From: Thermus tengchongensis | GTDB taxonomy: Bacteria > Deinococcota > Deinococci > Deinococcales > Thermaceae | Assembly (NCBI RefSeq): GCF_021462405.1 | Contig: NZ_JAKEDU010000001.1 | Location: forward strand, 186,001-250,000 | Reading direction: 5' to 3' | DNA length: 64,000 nucleotides | Shown: positions 57,374 to 64,000 of the stretch, piece by piece | Layout of the letters: each line of letters starts with the position of its first letter | How positions within the stretch are numbered: the stretch's first letter is position 1 | Position numbers and translations under genes: made by a program | Notes under the pieces: generated by a model | What the model was told of the DNA's origin: nothing | The model's input: the letters and a program-made list of their open reading frames with translations, nothing else | Databases searched by the model: none

Positions 57374-57381
57374 TATAGTAA
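57374..57381. repeat. Right copy of the 8-bp direct repeat; contains the -10 box of sodA
   Basis: TATAGTAA at the junction of the IS982-like element and the sodA leader. TATAGT (57374-57379) fits as -10 for sodA, with GGGAGGTGAGG before ATG 57399. The original upstream promoter half has been replaced by IS sequence, and no good -35 is seen there. Confidence 0.5.
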
Positions 57382-57398
57382 GGTTTGGGAGGTGAGGT

Positions 57399-58016
57399 AT
57401 GCCGTATCCGTTTACGCTACCGGAACTGGGTTACCCGTACGAGGCCCTCGAGCCCCACATCGACGCCAAGACCATGGAGATCCACCACCAGAAGCACCAC
57501 GGGGCCTACGTGAACAACCTGAACGCCGCCCTGGAGAAGTACCCCTACCTGCACGGGGCGGAGGTGGAGGTGCTCCTGCGCCACCTGGCCGCCCTGCCCG
57601 CGGACATCCAGACCGCGGTGCGCAACAACGGGGGTGGGCACCTGAACCATAGCCTCTTCTGGGAGCTCCTAACCCCCGGGGGAGCCAAGGAGCCGGTGGG
57701 GGAACTTAAGAAGGCCATCGACGAGCAGCTTGGGGGCTTCGCCGCCCTGAAGGAGAAGCTCACCCAGGCGGCCATGGCCCGCTTCGGCTCCGGCTGGGCT
57801 TGGCTGGTCAAGGATCCCTTCGGCAAGCTCCACGTCATCTCCACCCCCAACCAGGACAACCCCATCATGGAGGGGTTCACCCCCATCGTGGGCATCGACG
57901 TGTGGGAGCACGCCTATTACCTCAAGTACCAAAACCGCCGGGCTGACTACCTCCAGGCCATCTGGAACGTGCTGAACTGGGACAAGGCGGAAGCCTTCTT
58001 CCGGCGGAAGGGCTAA
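57399..58016 (+). CDS. sodA: Manganese/iron superoxide dismutase
   Basis: 205 residues, near-identical in plan to the known Thermus Mn-SOD. Metal ligands: His in [13 protein letters not shown], His in [12 protein letters not shown], and Asp and His in [21 protein letters not shown] and the Tyr in HHGAYV are conserved. Removes superoxide in the cytosol. Promoter region altered by the adjoining IS element. Confidence 0.97.
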   Translation: MPYPFTLPELGYPYEALEPHIDAKTMEIHHQKHHGAYVNNLNAALEKYPYLHGAEVEVLLRHLAALPADIQTAVRNNGGGHLNHSLFWELLTPGGAKEPVGELKKAIDEQLGGFAALKEKLTQAAMARFGSGWAWLVKDPFGKLHVISTPNQDNPIMEGFTPIVGIDVWEHAYYLKYQNRRADYLQAIWNVLNWDKAEAFFRRKG

Positions 58017-58028
58017 GGGAAATATAGT

Positions 58029-58058
58029 CCCCCACCCGGACCCCCCGGGTGGGGGTTT
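58029..58058 (+). terminator. Intrinsic terminator of sodA
   Basis: CCCCCACCCGG/CCGGGTGGGGG (11 bp, 5-nt loop) followed by TTTGT, 12 nt after the sodA stop. The remaining bases to 58177 hold no gene that I can support. Confidence 0.75.
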
Positions 58059-58177
58059 GTCTTCTCCCCCGGTTCCGCCGTCCGCCCAGGGTTTCCTAGC
58101 AGGTGAGCGCCCTGGAAAAGCTCCCCTTCAAAGCCCACCTCGCTTTCGGCCAGGGGACACCCCAGGCGAACAAGGGA

Positions 58178-58855
58178 TTATCCTTGGAGCCCCTCCGGGA
58201 AGGCTCCCCCAAGGATGGGGGCCAAGGTTCCCTCCAAAGCCCTCACCGCCAAGGGAATCCTCCACGCTCCCTTGTCCCGCACCCCTGCCGGATTGGAAAT
58301 AGCCCGAACCTCCACCCCCGGGATGCCCAGGGCCAGGCACGCTCGGGCGAAGGCAGCTCCCTCCATGCTCTCCACCTGGGCCCCCCAGCGCGAGGCCAGG
58401 GCCTCCGCCTCCCCCGGGTTTTCCGAAACCCGGTCCCGGGTGAGCCCCACCACCACCCGGAGGCCCAACATCCGGGCCAAAGCCCGGGTAAGGCCCGGAT
58501 CCAGGGGAAATCGGTTGTAGTAGGCCTTTCCTCCCACCTCCAAGGCGGGAAAGCCCAAGGGCTTAAGGCCCTCTTGGGTACCCAGGTCCGCCTCCACCTC
58601 CTCCCCCACCAGGACCACATCCCCAGGAAGGAGGCCCGAGCTCGGGTAGGCCCCGGCGATGCCGAAAAGCAAGGCCTTCTCCACAGGATCCTGGCTGGCC
58701 CAGGCGGCCAGGGTAAGGGCCGCGTTCACCTTGCCGATCCCGGTTTCCAGCCAGACGAAACCCTCTCCCCTAAGCCCCTTCCTCCCCAGGAAGGAGAAGG
58801 GTTCGCCCCGGAGGAAGGGGGCCTCGAGGACCGTGGGGGAGAGGAGAAGCCACAT
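58178..58855 (-). CDS. mqnB: Futalosine hydrolase
   Basis: 225 residues of the nucleoside phosphorylase/MTAN-like fold (LETGIGKVNAALTLAAW, VESMEGAAFARACLALGIPGVEVRAISNPAG with catalytic Glu and Asn/Asp region). Cleaves futalosine to dehypoxanthine futalosine in the alternative menaquinone pathway used by Thermus. Position and the short N-terminal half favour MqnB over MTA/SAH nucleosidase. ATG 58855 overlaps the stop of the fusion gene (TGATG). Confidence 0.82.
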   Translation of the reverse strand: MWLLLSPTVLEAPFLRGEPFSFLGRKGLRGEGFVWLETGIGKVNAALTLAAWASQDPVEKALLFGIAGAYPSSGLLPGDVVLVGEEVEADLGTQEGLKPLGFPALEVGGKAYYNRFPLDPGLTRALARMLGLRVVVGLTRDRVSENPGEAEALASRWGAQVESMEGAAFARACLALGIPGVEVRAISNPAGVRDKGAWRIPLAVRALEGTLAPILGGAFPEGLQG

Positions 58856-60516
58856 CACTCCACCACCTTAAACCCCAAGGCCTCCGCCCGCTCCACGAAG
58901 AACTGGATGTTCTCCGCCTTCACCTCGCCCCCCAGGCTCTTGCGATCAAAGGCTTCCTCCGCCGCCAGGATCATGGTTTCCGCCAGGCAGGCAGGCACCT
59001 GGTCGGGGGCACCGAAGTGAAGGTCTAAGGTGGCCTTTGCCCTCCCGGGAAGCCGCACCACGCCCCCGGGGATGACCCTGACCCCAGGTACCTCTCTAAC
59101 CGAGGGATGCACGTCGGGGGGCACGCCCTCGTCGTAGATCCAGGCTCCCGGCTTCACGTGCTCAGGGTAGATCACCGGGTTCGGATCGCTGGTGGCGGTG
59201 AAGACCAGGTCCGCCTCCCGGATGGCGGCCACCTCGGTGGTCACCTGGATCTCAGGCGCTTGCCCCTTTCGCTCCAGGTTCTTCCGAAGGCTTTCCGCCG
59301 ACTTCTCCAGGCGCTCCCGGTCCCGGCCCACCAGGATAAGCCGCCCCACCAAGGGAGCGATCTGCCGGGCGATGCCGAAGGCCACCACCCCGTTCGCCCC
59401 CACCACCGCTGCCGTGGTGTTTCTCAGGTCCTTGCCGCTTTGGGCAAAGTGGGCCAGGATGCCGGGAATGGCCGCTTTGACGGTGCCCGCGGTGTAGGCC
59501 CCCCCGTTTGTCACCTCTATATCCGGCACCGCCTCCTGCACCCTCCTGCCCTTCTCCCCCACCACGCTCCAAAAGGCCCCCAGGCCCACCACCGTGGCCC
59601 CGAGTTCCTGGGCGAGCCTCGCCCCCTGGATGGCCCGCCTCACCGCCAGGTCCGGCTTGGCCTTGATCTGGTGGGGGAGCAGGGGAGCGGAGATGAGGTG
59701 GCAGAGGATCTCCCGGCCATCCGCCGTCTTAACCCCCCTCACCTCACCCACCTTCATGGGGCGGAAAAGCTCCGCTAAGCGTTCTATCCAGGCCTGTTTC
59801 AAAAGCCCCAGGCGAACCAGGGGCCGGGCCCAGCGGAAACGGGGACTTTGCCAAAAATCCTCCACCGTGAGGGGATGGATGAGGAAGGCGCAGACCACCT
59901 GCCTTTCCGAAGGCAGGGGCAAGGGGCTCCCCAGCTTGGGCTCGGTGCCCTCCAGGATGCGCCCCAGGTTCTCCTTGTAGCGCCAGAGGGCAAGGAGGAA
60001 GAGGAGGAGGGCGAGGAGCCTCTCGGTCAGGCCAAACCCTCCAAAGAGCATGACCCCAAGAAGCCCCAGGGGAAGCCCCAAGGCCCCCAAGGAGGCGTAG
60101 CCCGTGAGGGCGTAGAGGACCAGGCCCAAGGCCACAGGGACCAGGCCCAGGGCTGGGTCCAGGGGAAGGCCCGCCAAGACCCCCAAAAGCACCCCCGCCC
60201 CCTTGGCCCGGAGGGGCCAGGGGTCCCGGAAAAAAAGCGGGTAGAGGTGGCCCAGATAGACCGCTACCCCCAAAGCCAGAAGCTCCTCTAAACCAAGCCC
60301 CAAGCCCCGGCCCAGGGCCATGGGTAAATACCCCTTGGCAAAGTCCAAAAGGAAAGCTAGAAGGGTAAGCCCCAGCCCCGACCGCCTCAGGGCGGTTTCC
60401 AACCCCAGGGTGTAGGGGCTTGCCGTGCGCAGATCCACCCCCCGGCGCCTGGCCAGCCAGTACCCAAAGGGCAAGGCGCCCAGGGCGAAGGAAAGGGGTA
60501 GGAGAAGGAGCATCAT
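58855..60516 (-). CDS. PlsY-like membrane domain fused to a long-chain acyl-ACP reductase domain
   Basis: 553 residues from ATG 60516, which overlaps the previous stop. Residues 1-200 are a multi-pass PlsY-like domain (FALGALPFGYWLARRRGVDLRT; LLDFAKG; GHLYPLFF), but PlsY motif 1 GSGNxGATN is replaced by SPYTLGLET. Residues about 205-553 follow cyanobacterial acyl-ACP reductase: start AFLIHPLTVED, LGAFWSVVGEKG, TNGGAYTAG, dinucleotide site AAVVGANGVVAFGIARQIA, GGVVRLPG and the end ACLAETMILAAEEAF with the presumed catalytic Cys510. Predicted to reduce acyl-ACP to a fatty aldehyde at the membrane. No aldehyde-deformylating oxygenase is seen here. Confidence 0.78.
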   Translation of the reverse strand: MMLLLLPLSFALGALPFGYWLARRRGVDLRTASPYTLGLETALRRSGLGLTLLAFLLDFAKGYLPMALGRGLGLGLEELLALGVAVYLGHLYPLFFRDPWPLRAKGAGVLLGVLAGLPLDPALGLVPVALGLVLYALTGYASLGALGLPLGLLGVMLFGGFGLTERLLALLLFLLALWRYKENLGRILEGTEPKLGSPLPLPSERQVVCAFLIHPLTVEDFWQSPRFRWARPLVRLGLLKQAWIERLAELFRPMKVGEVRGVKTADGREILCHLISAPLLPHQIKAKPDLAVRRAIQGARLAQELGATVVGLGAFWSVVGEKGRRVQEAVPDIEVTNGGAYTAGTVKAAIPGILAHFAQSGKDLRNTTAAVVGANGVVAFGIARQIAPLVGRLILVGRDRERLEKSAESLRKNLERKGQAPEIQVTTEVAAIREADLVFTATSDPNPVIYPEHVKPGAWIYDEGVPPDVHPSVREVPGVRVIPGGVVRLPGRAKATLDLHFGAPDQVPACLAETMILAAEEAFDRKSLGGEVKAENIQFFVERAEALGFKVVE

Positions 60517-60977
60517 CGCAGGTAGTTTAGCCCGGCCACCGCCCCACCCGTGAGAAGGAAAACGATGAGCCCTGCCGCCAGGACCCCAAAGGAGATGGCC
60601 AGAAGGGCGTAGCGCCTTTTGAGGCCCAAGACCACCGCCAACACCGCCCCGCTCCAGGCCCCGGTACCCGGCAAGGGCACGGCCACAAAGAGGAAAAGGC
60701 CCAAGGCTCCTAGGCGCTGCACCTGCTCCTCTCCCCGGAGGCGCACCCGGGCCTCGAGGGCCTCCCATGCCCGGGCTAGAAGGGGCACGCGGGTGGCCAA
60801 CGCTACCGCCCAGGGCAGGAGGATGAGGGCCAGGGGGGCCACCAGGAGGTTGCCCAGGAGGGCCAGGAGAAAAGCCTTACCTGGGGCAAGCCCCAGGGCC
60901 ACCCCCAGGGGGATGGCCCCCCGCAGCTCCACCACCGGCAGGGCGGCCACCAGGATCACGTACAGCTCAAGCGGCAT
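60513..60977 (-). CDS. COG2426-type small membrane export-like protein
   Basis: 154 residues from ATG 60977 with about four membrane helices. ELYVILVAALPVVELRGAIPLGVALGLAPGKAFLLALLGNLL and LFLFVAVPLPGTGAWSGAVLAVVLGL are the family features (annotated as small multidrug export protein, function unproven). The stop overlaps the start of the fusion gene, so the two membrane proteins are made together. Confidence 0.82.
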   Translation of the reverse strand: MPLELYVILVAALPVVELRGAIPLGVALGLAPGKAFLLALLGNLLVAPLALILLPWAVALATRVPLLARAWEALEARVRLRGEEQVQRLGALGLFLFVAVPLPGTGAWSGAVLAVVLGLKRRYALLAISFGVLAAGLIVFLLTGGAVAGLNYLR

Positions 60978-60993
60978 AGGCCCTAAGGGACAA

Positions 60994-61029
60994 CCCGCCG
61001 CCAGATCCAAAGGGGATCCCGACGGCGGG
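60994..61029 (-). terminator. Hairpin after rplT
   Basis: CCCGCCG/CGGCGGG outer stem with GATCC/GGATC inside; on the minus strand it is followed by TTGTCC. It separates the ribosomal operon from the membrane-protein genes, probably incompletely. Confidence 0.5.
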
Positions 61030-61046
61030 CCACCAGAGCCAAGGCG

Positions 61047-61403
61047 CTAGGCGCGGGCCGCCTTGGCCTTCTCCACCAGCTCGGCAAAGGCCTGGGGCTC
61101 CCGCACTGCCAAATCGGCCAGTACCTTGCGGTCCAGCTCCACCCCCGCCTTCTTCAGGCCGTGGATGAAGCTGGAATAGTTCATGCCGTGCTGGCGGCAA
61201 GCGGCATTGATGCGCACAATCCAAAGCCTGCGGAAATCCCGCTTCTTGCGCTTGCGGTGGGCATAGGCGTAGTTGCCCGCAGCGAAGAGGGTTTCCCTGG
61301 CCTTGCGGAAGCTTCTGGAGCGGAGCCCCCAATACCCTTTGGCCAGCTTGAGGATCTTCTTGTGCCTCCTGCGGCGAACGACTCCGGTTTTGGCGCGCGG
61401 CAT
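61047..61403 (-). CDS. rplT: 50S ribosomal protein L20
   Basis: 118 residues, starting [26 protein letters not shown], the long basic N-terminal helix of L20, and ending with the globular domain ([26 protein letters not shown]). Early-assembly 23S rRNA binder; in several bacteria it represses its own operon. Follows rpmI by 10 nt. Confidence 0.98.
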   Translation of the reverse strand: MPRAKTGVVRRRRHKKILKLAKGYWGLRSRSFRKARETLFAAGNYAYAHRKRKKRDFRRLWIVRINAACRQHGMNYSSFIHGLKKAGVELDRKVLADLAVREPQAFAELVEKAKAARA

Positions 61404-61413
61404 CCTCTACCTC

Positions 61414-61611
61414 CTACTCGTAGGGCAGGAGAAGCTTCACCCGCTCCGCCTCTGGCTTGGCCAAGGCAAACTTCCGCCCCTTTTGGCGGATCTCCTTGCC
61501 GGACTTCTGCCAGTTGAGGTGCCGCTTGCCGGTCCGCATGGCCACCACCTTGCCCGAAGCGGTCACCTTGACCCGCTTCTTGGCGCCCTTATGGGTCTTC
61601 ATCTTCGGCAT
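61414..61611 (-). CDS. rpmI: 50S ribosomal protein L35
   Basis: 65 residues starting [21 protein letters not shown] at ATG 61611, with GAGGAGGAGAG upstream. Upstream in-frame codons are not homologous. Middle gene of infC-rpmI-rplT. Confidence 0.97.
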   Translation of the reverse strand: MPKMKTHKGAKKRVKVTASGKVVAMRTGKRHLNWQKSGKEIRQKGRKFALAKPEAERVKLLLPYE

Positions 61612-61626
61612 GCTCTCCTCCTCTTT

Positions 61627-61662
61627 GGGAAGCGCCCCGCACCGGGGACTTGTAGGCTCCCC
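61627..61662 (-). promoter_or_regulatory. Structured leader before rpmI
   Basis: On the minus strand GGGGAGC pairs with GCTTCCC (7 bp, one G-T), enclosing CCCC/GGGG, directly upstream of the rpmI ribosome site. A TATAGT at 61675-61680 could be an internal promoter. The position suits ribosomal-protein autoregulation. Confidence 0.45.
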
Positions 61663-61705
61663 AAAAGCCCTCACACTATACCAAAGACGGGTGAAAAGGT
61701 CCAGT

Positions 61706-62224
61706 CTAGGCCGACGACACCTTGGCTGGGGCCAGGAGCATGTTCATGTCCCGACCCAGGAGCTCCGGCTTCATCTCCACCACAGCCAGACCCTTCAGGT
61801 CCTCGGCCACCCTTTCAAGAAGCCTCTCTCCCAGCTCGGGATGGGACATCTCCCGCCCCCGGAACATGATGGTGACCTTGACCTTGTGGCCCTCGGCCAG
61901 GAAACGCTTGATATGGTTCAGCTTGGTCTGATAGTCGTGGTCGTCGATCTTGACCCGGAACTTGATGGACTTTACCTCGGTGCGCTTGGCCTTTTTGCGA
62001 GCCTCCTTCTCGGCCACCTGCTGCTCGTAGCGCCACTTGGAGTAGTCCATGATGCGGGCCACGGGGGGATCGGCGGTGGGACCCACCAGCACCAGGTCCA
62101 GGTCCTGTTCCTGGGCCAAGCGCAGGGCCTCCCGGGTGTCCATGATGCCCAGCTGCTGCCCATCGACCCCGATCACCCGCACCTGCCGTGCACGGATACG
62201 TTCGTTAACCAAGTACTCCTTTAT
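61706..62224 (-). CDS. infC: Translation initiation factor IF-3, start codon AUA
   Basis: 172 residues. [25 protein letters not shown] is the normal IF-3 N-terminus, so translation must begin upstream of the first TTG (62212). The codon before KEY is ATA (62224-62222), directly after an in-frame TAG, and AGGAGGT (62238-62232) stands 7 nt before it. The linker and C-terminal domain ([19 protein letters not shown]) are intact. IF-3 rejects non-AUG/GUG/UUG starts, so AUA gives the same autoregulation as AUU in other infC genes. Confidence 0.93.
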   Translation of the reverse strand: MKEYLVNERIRARQVRVIGVDGQQLGIMDTREALRLAQEQDLDLVLVGPTADPPVARIMDYSKWRYEQQVAEKEARKKAKRTEVKSIKFRVKIDDHDYQTKLNHIKRFLAEGHKVKVTIMFRGREMSHPELGERLLERVAEDLKGLAVVEMKPELLGRDMNMLLAPAKVSSA

Positions 62225-62237
62225 CTACACCACCTCC

Positions 62238-62272
62238 TAGCCCGCAGGTCTTCCCTTCTAGCTTGCGGGCTA
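62238..62272 (-). promoter_or_regulatory. Leader hairpin of infC
   Basis: TAGCCCGCA/TGCGGGCTA (9 bp, 17-nt loop); its 3' arm on the mRNA ends at the first A of the AGGAGGT ribosome site. It may modulate ribosome access. Confidence 0.5.
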
Positions 62273-62277
62273 AGGGG

Positions 62278-62307
62278 AGTGTAGCAGGAAAAGGCGGGCC
62301 CCTACAA
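62278..62307 (-). promoter_or_regulatory. Promoter of the infC operon, overlapping the divergent promoter
   Basis: TTGTAG (62307-62302), an 18-bp spacer and TACACT (62283-62278) on the minus strand. The -35 shares five bases with TACAAT (62303-62308), the -10 of the divergent enoyl-CoA hydratase gene. Confidence 0.6.
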
Positions 62308-62308
62308 T
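62303..62308 (+). promoter_or_regulatory. -10 box of the enoyl-CoA hydratase gene, leaderless type
   Basis: TACAAT ends 6 nt before ATG 62315. Confidence 0.6.
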
Positions 62309-62314
62309 GGGGGC

Positions 62315-63076
62315 ATGGTCCAGGTAGAAGGAGGCTCCATCTTAAAGGTGTTCCTGAACGATCCTGAGCGCCGCAACCCCCTCTCCCCAGGAATGGTGGA
62401 GGGGCTGATGGCGGCCCTCGAGGAGGCGGAGAAGGACCCCGAGGTCCGGGTGGTGGTCCTTTCGGGCCGGGGAAAGGCCTTCAGCGCCGGGGCGGACCTG
62501 GCCTTTTTGGAAAAGGTCACAGAGATGGGCGCTGAGGAAAACTACCGCCACTCCCTCTCCCTCATGCGCCTCTTCCACCGCCTCTACACCTTCCCTAAGC
62601 CCACGGTGGCGGCGGTGAACGGCCCGGCGGTGGCGGGAGGAGCGGGCCTGGCCACCGCCTGCGACCTGGTGGTCATGGACCAAGAGGCCAAGCTGGGCTA
62701 CACCGAGGTAAAGATCGGCTTTGTGGCCGCCCTGGTCTCGGTGATCCTGGTGCGGGCCGTGGGGGAGAAGGTGGCCAAGGACCTTCTCCTCACGGGAAGG
62801 CTCATCGGGGCGGAAGAGGCCAAGGCCCTGGGCCTGGTAAACCGGGTGGCCCCTCCAGGGAAGGCGCTTGAGGAGGCGGTGGCCCTGGCGGAGGAGGTGG
62901 CCAAGAACGCCCCCACCTCCTTGCGCCTCAGCAAGGAGCTCCTATTGGCCCTCCCGGGAATGGGCCTGGAAGACGGCTTCCGCCTGGCGGCCTTGGCCAA
63001 CGCCTGGGTGCGGGAAACGGGGGACCTCAAGGAGGGCATCCGGGCCTTCTTTGAGAAGCGGCCCCCTAGGTTCTGA
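62315..63076 (+). CDS. Enoyl-CoA hydratase/isomerase family protein
   Basis: 253 residues of the crotonase fold. SGRGKAFSAGADLAFLEKV and PTVAAVNGPAVAGGAGLATACDLVV form the oxyanion hole; the position of the catalytic Glu pair is less clear (GYTEVKIGFVAALVSVILVRAVG keeps one Glu). It may be a hydratase or an isomerase of fatty acid or phenylacetate breakdown. Confidence 0.88.
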   Translation: MVQVEGGSILKVFLNDPERRNPLSPGMVEGLMAALEEAEKDPEVRVVVLSGRGKAFSAGADLAFLEKVTEMGAEENYRHSLSLMRLFHRLYTFPKPTVAAVNGPAVAGGAGLATACDLVVMDQEAKLGYTEVKIGFVAALVSVILVRAVGEKVAKDLLLTGRLIGAEEAKALGLVNRVAPPGKALEEAVALAEEVAKNAPTSLRLSKELLLALPGMGLEDGFRLAALANAWVRETGDLKEGIRAFFEKRPPRF

Positions 63077-63125
63077 AAAGGCATAGCCTTGGAGCGGTGG
63101 GAGGGTTTGGACACCCGGCAAGGGC

Positions 63126-63131
63126 TATACT
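63126..63131 (+). promoter_or_regulatory. -10 box of glnS, leaderless type
   Basis: TATACT ends 6 nt before ATG 63138. Confidence 0.6.
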
Positions 63132-63137
63132 CCCCTT

Positions 63138-64000
63138 ATGGGCCTTGTTCCCCCCTGCTTCATCACCGAGATCGTGGAGAAGGACCTGCGGGAAGGAAAG
63201 TACCCTAAGCTCCTCACCCGCTTCCCCCCCGAGCCTAACGGCTACCTGCACATCGGCCACGCCCGGAGCATCGTGTTGAACTTCGGCCTGGCCCTGGACT
63301 ACGGAGGGGAGTGCAACCTGCGCTACGACGACACCAACCCGGAGACGGAAAAGGAGGAGTACGCCCGGGCCATCGAGGAGGACGTGCGCTGGCTGGGCTT
63401 CACCCCAGACCGGGTCCTCTACGCCTCCGACTATTTTGAAAAGATGTACGAGTGCGCCCTGGTCCTCATCCGAGAGGGCAAGGCCTACGTGGACGACCTC
63501 CCCGAGGAGGAGATGAGCCGCCTGCGGGCCGAGGGGAAGCCGAGCCCCTACCGGGACAGGAGCGTGGAAGAAAATCTGGAGCTATTCCAGCGCATGGCCC
63601 AGGGGGAGTTCCCCACGGGCAGCCGGGTGCTCCGGGCCAAGATCGACCCCACCCACCCCAACTTCAAGCTGCGGGACCCGGTCCTTTACCGCATCGTCCA
63701 CGCCCCCCACTACCACGCCGGGGACCGGTGGGTGGTCTACCCCATGTACGACTACGCCCACCCCCTCGAGGACTTCATCGAAGGCGTGAGCCACTCCCTC
63801 TGCACCCTGGAGTTTGAGAACAACCGGGCCATCTACGACTGGGTCATCGAGAACCTGAAGGGGAAGTGCGGCCTCCCCGAGAGCCCCAGGCCCTACCAGT
63901 ACGAGTTCGCCCGCCTGGACCTGAGCCACACGGTGCTCTCTAAGCGCAAGCTCATCCGGCTGGTGGAGGGGGGGTACGTCTCGGGCTGGGATGACCCCCG
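63138..64000 (+). CDS. glnS: Glutaminyl-tRNA synthetase, N-terminal part (cut by window end)
   Basis: 287 codons are seen and the frame is open at the edge. [24 protein letters not shown] is the class I HIGH motif region, [14 protein letters not shown] the GlnRS-type tRNA end-binding segment, and [10 protein letters not shown] the KMSKS counterpart. [14 protein letters not shown] at the start is typical of bacterial GlnRS rather than GluRS. In Deinococcota this enzyme often carries a C-terminal YqeY-like domain, which would lie outside the window. ATG 63138 follows TATACT by 6 nt. Confidence 0.93.
   Translation, partial: MGLVPPCFITEIVEKDLREGKYPKLLTRFPPEPNGYLHIGHARSIVLNFGLALDYGGECNLRYDDTNPETEKEEYARAIEEDVRWLGFTPDRVLYASDYFEKMYECALVLIREGKAYVDDLPEEEMSRLRAEGKPSPYRDRSVEENLELFQRMAQGEFPTGSRVLRAKIDPTHPNFKLRDPVLYRIVHAPHYHAGDRWVVYPMYDYAHPLEDFIEGVSHSLCTLEFENNRAIYDWVIENLKGKCGLPESPRPYQYEFARLDLSHTVLSKRKLIRLVEGGYVSGWDDP

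Overview
The window is a GC-rich, gene-dense stretch of chromosome from a species of Thermus (Deinococcota). The main signs are a V-type ATPase operon in the order G-I-L-E-C-F-A-B-D, Thermus-like codon use rich in GAG, CTC/CTG and GGCC, menaquinone synthesis through futalosine (mqnB), bacillithiol genes (bshB1, ypdA), and many genes whose start codon lies 6-8 nt after a TANNNT -10 box, as in leaderless mRNAs. Nothing longer than about 220 bases lacks a gene or a recognisable element.

Layout. 1-2.9 kb: the end of a DapA-family gene, a LEA14-like lipoprotein, cytidine deaminase and a CorC/HlyC-type CBS protein. 2.9-11.2 kb: a MarR regulator followed by a tightly coupled RND efflux operon (two TolC-like proteins, a membrane-fusion lipoprotein, an RND pump), then a hydrolase and an AhpD-like protein. 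11.3-14 kb: aconitase. 14-22.5 kb: the V-ATPase operon on the minus strand, divergent from an rRNA methyltransferase (rlmO-like) across an 18-bp perfect palindrome. 23.6-30.5 kb: small conserved genes, a UPF0173 hydrolase, a Ser/Thr kinase, an acyl-CoA synthetase and a TPR-glycosidase fusion. 30.4-39.5 kb, minus strand: murJ, a HicB-like/Card1-like nuclease fusion, tRNA-Leu(UAA), an LCP protein, a subtilase, a binding protein, hisD and a membrane pseudokinase. 39.6-45 kb: uracil-DNA glycosylase, bshB1, plsY, a divergent ABC-2 exporter and a Uma2 nuclease. 45-51.7 kb, minus strand: the branched-chain amino acid operon ilvB-ilvN-ilvC-leuA-cimA, headed by what looks like a complete translational attenuator with a Leu/Val/Ile-rich leader peptide. 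51.7-54.3 kb: ypdA, a possible structured element and fumC. 54.3-57.4 kb: an accessory island with a foreign-looking methyltransferase, an IS481-family element and an IS982-family element with a broken transposase, all lying between two copies of an 8-bp direct repeat next to sodA. 58-61 kb, minus strand: a COG2426 membrane protein, a PlsY-like/acyl-ACP-reductase fusion and mqnB. 61-62.3 kb: rplT, rpmI and infC (apparent AUA start). The window ends with an enoyl-CoA hydratase and the start of glutaminyl-tRNA synthetase.

The strongest points for follow-up are the ilvB attenuator, the PlsY-like/acyl-ACP reductase fusion, the HicB-like/Card1-like nuclease, the palindrome between the V-ATPase and rlmO promoters, the AUA start of infC, and the IS-bounded island. 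All calls rest on reading the sequence and on recalled knowledge of families; no database search was run.
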